A program made the translations under genes and the position numbers. A stretch of 64,000 bases of DNA from Anseranas semipalmata (Eukaryota > Chordata > Aves > Anseriformes > Anseranatidae). Numbering within the stretch: position 1 is the first letter of the stretch; every line of letters begins with the position of its first letter. Location: the NCBI GenBank assembly GCA_013399115.1, contig VXAA01003837.1, positions 1,223,173 to 1,287,172 of the forward strand, written 5' to 3'. The notes under the pieces were generated by a model, which saw only the letters and a program-made list of their open reading frames with translations, made no database searches and was not told the DNA's origin. This document shows, in pieces, positions 49,640 to 62,285 of this stretch.

Positions 49640-52080
49640 ACAGAGAGGAAGAAAACCAACAAGAGGAGCAGGCAGCAACAAAACTGCAAACTGCTAATAA
49701 ATTTTTGTTTAATTCTTTTCTTCTTCTGAACTCTAAGATGCAGGAAGTATTCTTCTGCTAATGTTCTGACTTCACCATTGTGTGCCATGGTTTGCTCTGT
49801 AACTTCAGTCTACTCCATCCCAACTTCTCTTTGTTCAGACAACTCCATTACAGAAGTGAAAGTCTACATTCCCAAGGGTGACTAGTAAGGATATTCCTAA
49901 CTACCATGAAGACAATGAAGATATGTCCACTTATATCACTACCTGTATTTGCTCTGATCAATCAAATCTTCTATCTTTCCCTGTCATTAGGGGGAAAGAT
50001 AGACAGAAATCAAGAGATATCTCATGAATTTCTAGGCAGAGTTACCTTCTTCTACAACTTCTCTATGCACTTGTGTGTCTTCAGTAAGTGCTGTCACATA
50101 CACATGCTTTTTCTCCCACTGGCTGAAGTCCTTCTGCAGCTTTGTGCATCTCCCTACCTGTTAGAGAAAGAGGTTGGAAAGCAATTGTGACCGACAAGCT
50201 ACTTTGTATGAAGAGAAATGCATCCCCTTCTTTCCTGGGGCTGAACTGCCTTGAGTGCGGTATGGACGGGTCAGCAATGGATATGGAATGGAATCAGAGT
50301 AGTGGTAGATGTGTTACACAGGCAGATTCACTCCACATCCTTGATCACTTCCAGCAACGAAACAACCAAAATAAAACACTAGTCAGATTACAAAACTCAG
50401 GTCTGATTCGCACTCAGAAAGAAAACAAACAGAAAAAAATAGAGGCCAAAGAAAACAACCTTTGGAAAAGTTTACATGGTAAGAGGCAAGTAGATAGTTT
50501 AGCTTGGTAATGCGAACAGTCTCCTTTTCTCTAATGGAGTATATGCTCAGCACATAACAAATACTGCTTTACAGAGTCATAGTTTTGATTTTTATAGTGT
50601 TAGGCTAAAATGATTTTACTATTATACTTATTTAGTCACAGGTCAATTAGTCATATGATTGCAACTGCTATCACAGAAGATTAGCTGGAAATACAGTCTG
50701 CACATCTTCTAAAAAGTGAGTTTCATTTCAGGTAACAACATGGAAACGGATTGAAAGGACATAAAGAACATTCAGACACAATGAGCAGGACCAGCTGGCA
50801 AAGATTCAAGCAGATATTCTCAGCCCTTCATAAGACACTCCCGAAGTGTCCCACCTGAAACCTAGAAATTTCTAATATCAGAGGGGAAAGTTATTTGGGA
50901 AAAATACACAATTGAAAAATCAGACATTTTTGTCAGCAGGCAGCTAGCTGAGCACTCATTTCTCTCCTCAGAGAATGTTTTAATGGAAAATCTGACTGAT
51001 CTGTCAGAGTCTGTTCCAAAGCAGTGATACTGAGTCATAAAGCAAAGCCATAGCTACCATACAGCCTGATCCAGTACCCCTGAATTCAATAGGAAGGCTC
51101 TGAAACAGGCCCATACAAACTAAATAAGGTTTGCCGTGCGGCTGTTATTAGCTCAGACCCACTGGAGGAGCTGGCAAGGAAAGGCTGCTGCTGCTGCTTT
51201 CATGAAGAGTCTTCTCTCGCTGTTATCAATGTCATTGCTGTCCAAGGATGTTCTGCAAATTGAGACAGACATCAAACTGAGGAGCGTTCCTTGGACTTTG
51301 TTGTTGGAAAAGTGGGGAAAAAACAGTTTCACAGCTGTAGGTTGAGCATGAGAAATGTGGCAGGTGACAGAAAGAGGGTCACCATGCTGTGAGAGCATGG
51401 CTGTTTGACAGCAAATGGGCTTGGTTTTCTTTTATTTTGTGTGAATTTAGTGCTGGTAAAACAGAAAAAAAAATGCTAGTCTATTTAAATCCTGGGATGA
51501 GGAGCTACAGCCAATGCTTAATAGGAAAAAATATTCTCCCTCAATTGAAGAAGGGAACAAAATATATATAAAGGGCAAGCAGTAATAGAAATCAGACATA
51601 GAAGCGTAAGTCAGGGTATAAGAAAAAAGAATCTTCAGAAGGGCTACTGAACAAGACTAACTGATTTCATGATGCAAAGCACATCCCTTGACACCAGCCA
51701 TTTCTTTCAATCGTGGGTAGAGACAAAAAATGGCAAAGCACAATAATATGCCAACCCAGGAGGACAGAGAAGAGACAGAGACAGAATTGAATGTTATAGG
51801 ACAAAAAAAAAAAAAAAGCCACAAGGGAGCCCCTAACCTCCATCTCTAAGCTCTCAGTTTAGATGCAAGACAGGAATAGCACAGGTGGTGATAGCTTTTT
51901 GCACTTTAGTACTCGGCTCTCACGGCTCTGGGAAGGACCCCAGTGAGGTGAGCAGAGCACCAAACTGTCATCTACCAACAGCGGCATTTCAATTGATGGA
52001 TTTCCATTGGACACTGTGGTCAAGAAAGTACTGAATGCAAAGGGAGGATGGGAAGAAAAAATTATTTAATTAACTATACT
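49640..52080. other. Intergenic or intronic DNA, no gene seen
   Basis: Ordinary AT-rich sequence between the MIR-like pieces and the CR1 endonuclease remnant. No coding signature. Confidence 0.55.
51803..51817. repeat. A15 homopolymer
   Basis: Fifteen consecutive A residues in otherwise ordinary sequence. Confidence 0.85.
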
Positions 52081-52084
52081 ATAA

Positions 52085-52262
52085 CATACTATACCAGTGC
52101 CAAAAGCTTGGGTAATAAACAAGAGGAAATGGAATTAGTCATTTATAAGCACTCATTTGACCTAGCTGCTATTACTGATCCTTGTAGAATGATTTGCATG
52201 ACTGAATGTTTAAATCAATCGTTGTAATCTACTTAGATAGGGCCCAGGTCTTGGAAGAAAAT
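52085..52262 (+). mobile_element. Ancient CR1-type LINE remnant, endonuclease region
   Basis: Conceptual translation across this stretch gives a decayed match to the N-terminal endonuclease domain of CR1 ORF2. GNKQEEMELV is followed by SFDLAAITD, where CR1 proteins have a G-N-K-Q-E-E-L-E segment and then a Y-D-(L/V)-(I/V)-(G/A)-I-T-E-T-W motif. The nucleotide pattern continues with AATGATTTGCATGACTG, where CR1 has the codons for D-(D/S)-S-H-D-W. In-frame stops follow (near 52220-52240), so it is an old inactive copy. The sequence from about 52265 to 52960 may be further body of the same element, but I could not align it. The assignment rests on remembered family motifs; a Dfam or RepeatMasker search would decide it. 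Confidence 0.6.
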
Positions 52263-55200
52263 GAGGAGTGGAAAAGATGCTATTACCTATAACCAAGTCA
52301 CCAATTCAGAAAAAAAAAGCTATCCTGAATGCTTCCTACCCGATAAGCCTGATAAAGCAACAAGATCACTTATTAGTTGACATCCCTACAATCATGCCAG
52401 AAAGCAAGGTGACATATAAAAACAGGTTGTTTATTAGGGGTAGGATGAAAAGGTAATCTACTAGCCTCAAGGTCTCCCACCTGAGAGATCAAGGCTAGCG
52501 GTTTTATTCTAATGGTAACAAATGCTTCCCCCCAACCCTCTTGGGATTGCTGAATACCCTAGGTGTAACCTGCCAGGGTGGGGAGAAGTCACCAGCCTCA
52601 GGAAGTTACTCGTGACAAAGAGAGGAACTGATCACACCATAAATTTAGTGGTAACATAAGTACCGTTAATTATGAGTCAATCACACTTGCTATAGGCAAA
52701 TCTAAACTCATGGTGATACGTACCTGGGGCCTTGAAAAGTTTTCAGCTTTGTGAATCTGTTACCGGCAATTCAGTGGAGGGAAAAGTCTCACTGACCAAA
52801 CATGGCTGGGATTCGTCGATGAACATTTTAAGAAAAGGCCCAGAGACCACAATCCAATAGCCAACAGAAAAGAGGGTACTGGTCAAATAATCAATCCACA
52901 CTAACAAATTGCAGAAACCTTGTTAGGGTTTTCCCTTTTATTAAAGGGGAACTGTATAGCCATTAGGATAAAGCATAAAATAGAGTAAAACAAAAGTTTC
53001 CATGGAATTTGTGTTTAGAACTAACATTGAGATGCAAAAGACCACAGGAAGACATTTTTCAAGACAACACACCTGAGCAATTCCCATTTTTTGCTGCCAT
53101 ACCTTGCTCATCTCCAAAACGTGCTCTGAATGCAAGGCTCTAACAGGCTGTATGGCCAGTACCATTTGTATTAGAACTTCCAGAAAGCAAAAGCCTTTTT
53201 GGAATGACACCTACAGTACTCTTTACTGAAAATCGTGGAGAGCAAGAAGTGGTAATCATCATTCACTGACCTTCAAACACGCATGGCATGCAATGACCTT
53301 GACCTTATTTTTAACCTCTTACATGCCATGCCTTGATGGGACCAGCCCTGCAGGGTTATGCTAGTTAAAGCTTCAGTGATTATTTCTAAGTGACAGATGG
53401 AGTGTCAAAGCAAACAGCATCTGTCCAAAGAGCCCCTGTAGGTAATGCTTCAGAGTATCTCCTGAACATCTGCAGTAATTAAATGCTTAAGCTGAACAAA
53501 ATTTAATTTTGCAGGCTGTGTTGAATCAGATATAGTTCACTGCACAGGAGCCCTTGATCTGCTCTGCGCTCCTAGAAAATAGTGTTGCTTCTCCCTAAGC
53601 CCTCTTCACCCTGAACTTCAGAACTGCGGCAGCTTGTTTGTTCAAAAAATAGGCACTTAGTGGCTAAGTACCCAATTTGGCATCTAATAAAGTTGTTTCC
53701 CATGTCTGAAAGGAGACTGCAGTCAGAGTTGAAAAAGGATGCATCTTTTCTCACTTCTTTTACTGAAGGGGGAGGTTATTTTACTGGAGTGGAAGCCTTT
53801 TTAGTTTCTTTGGGGTTTGTTTTTGGTTTTTTTCAGAACTGAATAATGATATCTTAATAAACATGGGATCTCAGTGACTCCCGGGTAAGCTCAACAATAT
53901 CAAGAGATGTCATCACTCAAGAGATGTTACTGATGGGAAAGAGCATGAGGACAGTTAGAACTGGGAAAGGCCAGAAACTTATCAAAGTTGGAGACATTCG
54001 AATTTGATAGTCAGCAACCTTAAAGATCTCAGCACAAGAATTACATACACTCCCTCCCCTCCTCGGACAAGCCTCTTTGGCTTGTCCTTCAACAAGACAA
54101 GCTCAGTACCCCCATAAGAGAAGACTTACAGATTTCTAATTTCTTAAACATTTTGCTGATTCTCCTCCCATGTCAGTACCAAAGATGTAGTAGAGACCAT
54201 TTTATTCACTGGTATTTACACATACTCGGGGTGGGATCCACAACTTACTCCTTTCTACCTGCGGCATTCCCAGCAGCTTGAATTGACATGCAGTGTAGTT
54301 CACTTGACCTTCTCATTTTAAAAGTACAAGAGAAGTCTCATTTGGGAGAAAGGTGGGAAAAAAAAAAGTTAGCTATTTGAAAAAGAATCTGCGACCACTG
54401 CAAGCTGAAAAAGTAGCTGTGGTGTCAAGCCAAGCAGTGAGGAGGCAGACAGGTCTGTAGAGAGGAGATACCATTTCTTAAAACAGATGATGGCTGTCAG
54501 ACTGATATATCAAGCCTCACTGGACCTGATTCTAGCCACAGTTTCCTGGCTACAGAAAAAAACACTGATATGTTCTTTCCAAGACAGAGAGGGACAAGGA
54601 AACTAAAACCCTTTGTGCTGCACGGTAGGAAAACGTTATTACGGAGGGACAATTTTCTCAGCATCCCAAATATCAGGTAACCCTGATTGTTCCAAACAGG
54701 GAACAGGTCACGAGATAAATGTTCAGCCTTCAGCACTTATTACTCAGAGTGCGAGGTTCTCATATGGAGGTTATGTTATCATATTGGATTATGGCAATAT
54801 ATTACATTGCATTGCTGATAGTTTTCTTCATAGGTTTTCACATCCATTGCTTAACTCTCCATAGCTTATATTATTTTCTTATATCTCTCTAATCTATCAT
54901 ATTTCTCAGGCAGCTATCACTTTGGGATCCTTTTTCTACAAGCAGTAATACATTTCTTACTCATTGGATGGTTTCCCCAGTCACCTGCCAGCACTTGTTC
55001 TTTCCCTCTCATTCTGCTGTGGAACCCCAAAGATGTGCTTAAGATTTCATCCGTTGTCAAAAGCTGAGGCTGTTGGTCTAGAAACAGCATATATTAGGAA
55101 ATCTGTTTGTTCCCTCTTCTTACTCAAAGGCTTTTCTTTTTCCAGCTACAGAACAAAAGTCTGCAGGTCACACCAGAAGAAGGTATTTCATTATTTTTTG

Positions 55201-56732
55201 GTTGACAAAGTTGAGGGTGAGTAGGAAACGAGTTGAAACAATGGAAATGCTGATCTCATTCTAAATCATGAATTACATTTAATTCTCTATTGGTGTTTGT
55301 TCTTTGCTCACTAAACCTAAACTGTTTGCAACTAGTAGGGCATGTTCAGAGCCAGAAATGTCAGCATAACTGGAGAATGGGCAGAACACACTGCAAAACA
55401 CCCAGCAAATGTGTTCTCCTAGATCTGAGCTCTGACTTACTGGGACCCACAATGTCATGGCCAGCTCAAGTTTGCCTTACCTCTCAAATTCAGAAGTTTT
55501 TGATTCCAGACATAGTTTCGTAACTCTGTACTTCAAAAAATTATCCAGATAGACTTCTCTATGTGATAAACCCTGCATCCGCTATTATGGGAGGCCTAAA
55601 CACTCTGATCAAAGTAAATCCTGCTTCGAATACAGCTTTGGACAGCCAGAAAAAGCTCAGGAGAGAAGGAAGGAAAAAAAGAAAAACGCTGTGAGAAGGA
55701 AGGGAAACTCACTACACGTCTAATATGTACACGGGGGATGGGAAAAGAGAAGATGAAATAAAGCCCATGTCAAATGACTCTGCTTTCCCCTCTATTTCGT
55801 TAGGAGAGATTAGGTTACTACAGTTCAATGGGACTCAGTTTGCTTATTGCTTTGGGCATTAAAAACTTAATGCAAAAGTAATGAAGTTAAACCTGTGGCA
55901 CAGATAATGGTCATTAGCAGCCTTCTTTCCCTGTCATAAACCTGACCCTTGTTAACTCCCATTTTATCTTTCTATGCAGACGATTTTGAGTGTGGTAGGA
56001 AGTATTCTCTATTCCGTCCAATTTGGGAAAAAAAGTCAGCTAGTGAGTATGCACTGGTATTTTCCAAACTGAAGCACCTCACTGCCACACTACAGTCCGG
56101 GTTGCCTTAGGAACTAAAGGGAAATGAAGGGAAAAAAGAGAAGAATTGGATCCCTTAACAGAAAAACGTAACTTTTAGCAGGGACAAGAGCTCCAAGTCA
56201 GCTAGTGTTGACATCTCCTACGAGGAGGATGTTAAGGAAGAGGTAAGGATCAAAAAGTTTTAGCAAGAAACAAAGCATATTTACTGCTTAACCTCTTTCA
56301 TTTCTGTCCTCCACCTCACATGTAACAGAGCTCTTTTCCCACTCATTAATTAGGTTCTTTTAGAGCTTACTGACCAAGGGCAAAACAGATCCTTGGTAGC
56401 TGTTCTGGCATTTCTGTGCCGCTGCTCTGACATAGGGAACCATATCATCCAGCTCTATTAAGCAACATCTCCCTTGGATTAGAGATATTTGAACAGACAA
56501 ATACAACCAAATATCCTATTCTTCAGTAATTATCTGAAACTCAAATTTTATTTCACCAAGGACCTGAAAGGAGCATAAAAATAGCCCGTATCAACCCATT
56601 TTTCATGACTGTGTGGGGAAAACTGTGTCTCACAATCACCCACATCTGAAAAGATCTTCTAGCTCATTGGCTTTTAGAAGCAAGATGACAATTACTAACT
56701 TCCTGATATGTTTGCATAAAAAAAAGGAACAG

Positions 56733-56749
56733 TTTTTTTTTTTTTTTTT
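56733..56749. repeat. T17 homopolymer
   Basis: Seventeen consecutive T residues after an A-rich stretch. No target-site duplication or retrocopy is seen beside it. Confidence 0.9.
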
Positions 56750-57430
56750 CCTGGGAATTATATGTTGCCATGGTGAAACGTAATTTAAGGTTACAGACTG
56801 AGGTGAGCCTGCTATTATCTATCTACAAATGGAGAAGGAATAGCAACATTGGCCTTAAAGATGAATTAATCAATTTTGATGTTTCATTGACAAGTGAATC
56901 CAAACATACAAAAAAGACAGTAACAGAGCCCTCAAGCCAATTGCAAAATTGCATTACCTTCAAAGGAAGGATGATCTGTCCCTCAAAGTGAAAATTCTTC
57001 TTAATAATATCAGTCATCACAAGAGTTACACCTATATTTGAGTAAGAGGGAGTGGATTAGTCATTGCTTGATGAGCAAACAAAAAATGAAGTTTTGGGTT
57101 ATAGTCCCAGAGAATTATCTGTTTTCCTGTAAATTCACTAAAAGGGAGGAAAACCACAAACTAAAATCTCAGCTTGGGGTAATTTTGTATTTCGTGCAGA
57201 AAAGGGGTCTGTATAGAACATTGCTGAATAGACAGATACACCAGTCAAATTTTAAGGTGTAGATGCCAATATGACTGCTTGAATCATCTCCCAATCTCCT
57301 GTTCAGCTTCTCATCTACTTTATTTACACAGACATATGTGATTTTGTTGCCAGCTGGTGATTTGGCAATAAAATGAAATCTGAGCCTAATGTGCCTAGAA
57401 GATTTGTTTTGAAAAAAATAAACCCAAGAT

Positions 57431-57447
57431 AAAAAAAAAAAAAAAAA
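57431..57447. repeat. A17 homopolymer
   Basis: Seventeen A residues after AACCCAAGAT. I looked upstream for a processed pseudogene that this could be the tail of and recognised none. Several AATAAA motifs occur in the preceding 60 bases. Confidence 0.9.
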
Positions 57448-60400
57448 CTAAGTAGTACTTGTTTATAGAAACATTACGGTACCTTTGATCCTTTCTTCTG
57501 TTCTGCTTCAATATGCTTGAGTAAAAAGAAAATACGCTGTAAATTTCAGAGACCAGCATGGGGGCTCCTATGTTTGTGTTGCAAAGACAGACTGAAGCCT
57601 TTAATCAAGACAAACTCCTGTAGGGCAAATTTCCCAATCCAGCATTAGTGTGGTGGTGTTGCTAGGTGGATCCCAGTCCAACCAATCTACAGTTCCTGTA
57701 ACTTGTCTGACCCATTTCTGTGGCAGGACAGCCCTGCAAAACCGTTTGGGCACAAGAGAAGGGGGGGATACAAGAAGGTGACACGCAGCTGGTAGAAACA
57801 GGAATGAAGACATAAACTAATAAACACATAAATACACAGAAAAATAATGCAGGACGCTATTTAAGTAGGGCTGAGACAAACTCGACATACATAAAGGCAT
57901 CACCAAAGCAGAGATATAAATATTATGGTAACTATAGCATCCATATGAAGAATGTTTCACATGCCCAGGACCCTGAATAAAAACACTTACAGTAAGTCCC
58001 TTGACCTTTTCTATAAATACACGTCAGACAAATACGTACATGCTTCTCTTTAAAATCTGATATTTATTATATCTTACATCAAAGCTTAACTGCACACGGA
58101 CAGATTCTCATAGAATTTGAGCATGCAATAAGCACAGGGCAGGGGGGAAAGGCATTAAAGCTGCCTGTCTCACACAAGTCCCAGTCGGGTAATGATACCT
58201 AAAAATATTGGATACTTCTGGATATGAAATTGCTGGCATAATTACACTTAAAAAACAGACATGCAAATGCACATGTAGGGTCTTTGAGGACACCTCCTTC
58301 AAAACCAAGAATTTTCTATTAGGATTCAAAGTTAACCTGCTTATAGGAAAAACAATGTATTTTCAAATGATTGTCCAAAGTACGTAATTATGTAGTACTA
58401 TGCTGTGCTACTTAACTGAGGTACATTGGGAAATACAATACACTATTAAAAGAAGAATACATTTAAAAAACAGAAGAGTATTTCCTTTTAAAAACCCTGT
58501 TTTCAAGCCGTGTAACTTGCGCCTTTCAGACCAAAATCTTGTCCCTCTTTTTAGAATCAATGAATATGAATATATGCAGTCAATTTTGAATTCTTTGTGA
58601 TCAGATAAATACTTGCAATTAAAAACTCTCAACAACAACAAACCAGAAAGAACTCAAGAATGGCCATGGGAAAACATAATTTGCCTCTGCAACAATCCAG
58701 TCCTGTGCATCACTGACATAAAGTAAACTGATTTTTTAAAATAGAACTCAGAAATAATTACCAGACCCCTGAGTTACGAAAAATAAGCAGTGGGAGTATA
58801 ACACAGTACCCAGTATAGCCAAGAGTCATGGAAAAAAAAAAGTATTCTGTTGCAGCTACTGTGGTAGGAAAGGGTTTAATTTGGCCTCCTTCTCACACCG
58901 ACATGCTGGAGATGGCAGACGGGCTCTGGCAGTGCATGTCAGGAAGTCCCACGGTGGCCACCCTACGTGGCCATTGGGATATCAAGTCTTTTCCATGGTT
59001 CCACGGTTCTGCTAGGTCAAGCCTCTGAATGCAGATGGTTCTCCACAGACTAATTTACTTTCTCTTAGTTAAGGAGCCACAATGCAGTGGTTGATTGCTG
59101 CCAGTGTGGAGGAAGCAGGAATTTGGGCCTTCTCCAGCTTTCTAACGACAAGTGGAAGACATATGCAATTTCCGACAGCCATCCAAAGAGAGCAGGAGCT
59201 GAAAGATAACTTCCCGACCCATGTGGAGGAGTTTAAAGCCTGCTGAGAACTTCCCTCAGCCAAATGTTAGGGCTCTCTGTGCTGCAGTGATTTCTGCAGC
59301 CTTCTATATCTTTGAAACATGAGCAAGTTATTGTTGGCATACAAAGAAGCTGGCAATGTATCATCCAATGATTCAGCATATCAAGAAGCTGGATAGCATA
59401 ATGAATCATTGTGCAAAAGGGTTGCGCAACACGGACTGAAACAGTCCATATAAAAGCACCGTTGTATTGGAATGGAAATGGCTTCTTCATGGAAGGTACC
59501 CATCTGCCAAAAAAAACGTTGTATAACTAATGTTTTATGAGCAGAAGATCCAGAGGCAGATAGAGGCACTGATGCTAGGACCTCGCCTACTGTGACACAG
59601 ACATTAACATATGAGAAGATACTTTGGTTTGCCAGGATGATTTGTTTACAATTGTAACATCTGGTACAGAAGGTTTTGAAAGAGATTCATGAATTGGAAA
59701 GAGCAGAAAAGAGGTCCTGCATCTGATTTAAACTGCACTGTGAATTGGAGAAAATCCATTGGAGTCAATGGAGATAACCTGGCACGAAACCATTCTCAAC
59801 GCAAGGAGAATCGGAGCCAAAGTGTGTCAATGTACAGAGCCTGACTGCAGTTTCTTGTCCAACCCACAGGAAAGTCTGCCATTGCTCAGGCTACTTCAGC
59901 TATTTCCAACATACAATTACATTATTACCCCTATAGCATTGCCCAACAGCCCCCATCCCCAATAATTCCTCCCCTAGTGCTCTGACATGGTCAGACATTA
60001 GCAGAGATCATTTCTTGGTCCTTACATATCTAGAGGATGCCAACATTGCTTCCCATAAGGGACTATGCCTTTTGTCTGTTACTGCCTCTTCATCTGCCTT
60101 AGGAATGGCTCTCCAGTTTGCTAACTGGTTATACGTGCTGAGCTGGTCTTCATCAGCAGAGCAGCCTCACACCCTTCTTCCCAGCCTTTCCAGCAAAGAG
60201 AGAGCATCGTTCCTAGATGAAAGGCTCCAAAATACTCTCTTGAAGATTTAAAACAAAAAAAAACAAAAAACACCTTTTCTGTATCAGAGTTTTTCAGCCT
60301 GCATTAAGCTTAGGGACTACTAAGAAATCCAGCAAATGTGACTAACAAAAGCAAGTTTGTGCATCCTATAATTACAGTTATTCATTTGAACAGCATTTCT

Positions 60401-61089
60401 AGGGCTAGGGAGCAGCTCTGGCTCTAGAGAAGATGTAGCAGGTCACACAATACTAAACGTTGAAAGGCACTGGGCTTTTTTTGTAGTAGCTTGTGAGCTG
60501 ATATTGCACAACCACCAAACAGCACACTTCTGTCCTGATCCCTGGGCCTGCCCACGCCAGCAGCTGAGCACCATGCGGTCTGAGACCATCAGCTCACCCT
60601 GCTGAAGAGCCACCAGGCTGTCATCAGATGCTAACAGCGACTGATCTCGGCCAGGCTTGCCATGAAAAGCTGAAGAGAAAAAGCTCTGCAAACCATTACT
60701 TGTATCCCTTTGCAACCTTCAGGCACACAGTCCCCATCCCCTACACTTCTTTCAATTTAGAAAATTGTTTTCAATGTCCTATTTAACTTCTGTTTTCCCT
60801 GCCTGTGTTCCCTCTTTGCTTCAGCTTCCTCCCTGCTGGCTCCCTGCTTCCTTGCCCAAAGAGCTGTTTTGTCTCCATTTTTCATGCTTTTTTTTCCTTT
60901 TACATCTGTTGACTGGCTCGGATGCTCTTGATTCTATTTAATAAAGAAGAGAGACACAGGCAGGCAGGCAGGGAGGGCACAGTTAGCAACGTGAATAGAT
61001 CAAACTTTCACCCTACGCACCTCAAATTATGGGAACCCAGAAGTAAGGCAGTAGTTAAGAGCCTCAGCCACTTATATTGGCAAACCCGT

Positions 61090-61400
61090 CTTTCGTAAGT
61101 ATGCAATTTAGATTTAATAATATGCTTAATGAACAGTAATTAAAAACAAATTGCAATTAAAACACTATTTAATGAGGTTTAACAGTGATGTGATAGATAT
61201 GTATCTATCACTGAGTTCAACTTCAATAAATATTTTCTTAATAACAAACTGGCATTTAATTAGCATGGGAAAAATGTTGCTGTTAAATCTAAATTAAATT
61301 AAAATATACTTAGGGCGCTTACCCACTTAATAGTATGCGTTAATGAAAAATATTTAAAAGGCTTTTTCTTTTTTAAAAGAATTAAATGAAAACAACTTAA
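61090..61400. promoter_or_regulatory. Candidate TAAT-rich regulatory block with a GATA palindrome
   Basis: About 310 bases are packed with homeodomain-type cores (TTAATTAG-like, AATTAAA, TTAATGA, CAATTAAAA) and contain a perfect 10-bp inverted repeat, GTGATAGATA / TATCTATCAC, separated by TG at 61190-61211. Its halves present opposed TGATAG/CTATCA GATA-factor sites. Blocks of this texture are typical of conserved developmental enhancers, but AT-rich neutral DNA can look the same. Conservation was not tested. The younger CR1 lies 135 bases downstream. Confidence 0.3.
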
Positions 61401-61534
61401 TTGATTGCAGAATATGAAGACACAATCCAGTCCTAGACACAAACACTTTGATTTAAAAGCCCACAATATCTACACTATGACACATGTAAATGAACAAACA
61501 ACCTGGCTAGAATTTGAAGTTCAAGATGTAATCA

Positions 61535-62275
61535 CACAGAATCACAGAATCGTTCAGGTTGGAAGAGACCTCCAAGATCACCTAGTCCAACCTCTGACCT
61601 AACTCTAACAAGGCCCACACTAAACCATATCTCTAAGCTCAACATCTAAACGTCTTTTAAAGACCTCCAGGGATGGTGACTCAACCACTTCCCTGGGCAG
61701 CCCATTCCAATGCCTAACTACCCTTTCGGTAAAGAAGTTTTTCCTAACATTCAACCTAAACCTCCCCTGACGCAACTTGAGCCCATTCCCCCTCGTCCTG
61801 TCACCAGGCACGTGGGAGAAGAGACCAATCCCTACCTCACTACAGCCTCCTTTAAGGTACCTGTAGAGAGCGATAAGGTCACCCCTGAGCCTCCTCTTCT
61901 CCAGGCTGAACAACCCCAGCTCCCTCAGCCGTACCTCGTAAGACTTGTTCTCCAGACCCCTCACCAGCTTCGTTGCCCTTCTCTGGACTCTCTCGAGCAC
62001 CTCCATGTCCTTCTTGTAGTGAGGGGCCCAAAACTGAACACAGGACTCGAGGTGCGGCCTCACCAGAGCCGAGTACAGGGGGACAATCACCTCCCTAGTC
62101 CTGCTGGCCACACTGTTCCTGATACAAGCCAGGATGCCGTTGGCCTTCTTGGCCACCTGAGCACACTGCTGGCTCATATTCAGCCGGCTGTCAACCAGCA
62201 CACCCAGGTCCTTCTCTGACAGGCAGCTTTCCAGCCACTCATCCCCCAGCCTGTAGCTCTGCCTGTGACAGTTTA
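61535..62275 (-). mobile_element. CR1 LINE retrotransposon, 5'-truncated 3' end
   Basis: The plus strand begins with two tandem copies of CACAGAAT (61535-61550), the reverse complement of the ATTCTGTG octamers that end CR1 elements. It then reads into the well-known CR1 3' UTR (complement of the 'GGTTGGAAGAGACC' type motif at about 61557-61571). From 61622 upward on the minus strand follows the CR1 ORF2 C-terminal coding region. CR1 is a non-LTR LINE that integrates by target-primed reverse transcription and is the dominant retroposon of birds; 5' truncation is the rule. The 5' end is uncertain: CR1-like reading fades near 62275-62285, and the same frame meets a TAG near 62318. I could not identify a target-site duplication, which fits CR1. 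The copy lacks the endonuclease and the catalytic reverse-transcriptase core, so it is dead. The clean frame suggests it is fairly young compared with the other repeats here. Confidence 0.96.
61620..62275 (-). pseudogene. CR1 ORF2 C-terminal fragment (LINE reverse-transcriptase protein, post-catalytic part)
   Basis: An uninterrupted minus-strand frame runs from about 62275 to the TAG at 61620-61622, about 218 codons. A start could be assigned only to a GTG at 62201, which is an internal valine codon, so this is a fragment without its own initiator. Recognisable CR1 landmarks in order are [18 protein letters not shown] at the N-terminal end, then [13 protein letters not shown], the [15 protein letters not shown] segment, [25 protein letters not shown], and [15 protein letters not shown] near the C terminus. 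In the intact protein these lie after the catalytic FADD-type motif of the reverse transcriptase, which is missing. No frameshift or stop is seen in the fragment. It has no plausible cellular function; calling it a gene would be an annotation artefact. Confidence 0.93.
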
Positions 62276-62285
62276 CAAAGTCATA

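Larger units (their letters stand above)
52265..61089. other. Intergenic or intronic DNA, no gene seen
   Basis: The first 700 bases may be further decayed LINE body. The remainder shows homopolymer runs (listed) and short frames only. No exon, tRNA or structured RNA recognised. (CAGG)n-like sequence lies at 60957-60975. Confidence 0.55.

Noticed and set aside
53383..53450. MIR-like word GACAGATGGAGTGTCAAAGC
   Set aside because: Only about 20 bases match the reverse MIR pattern, with no supporting flanks.
57340..57447. AATAAA motifs followed by an A17 run, as in a processed pseudogene tail
   Set aside because: No recognisable coding or RNA sequence precedes it and no flanking duplication was seen.
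60957..60975. CAGG tandem units
   Set aside because: Only about four units; trivial.
61710..62219. 169-codon plus-strand open frame
   Set aside because: Antisense shadow of the CR1 ORF2 fragment.
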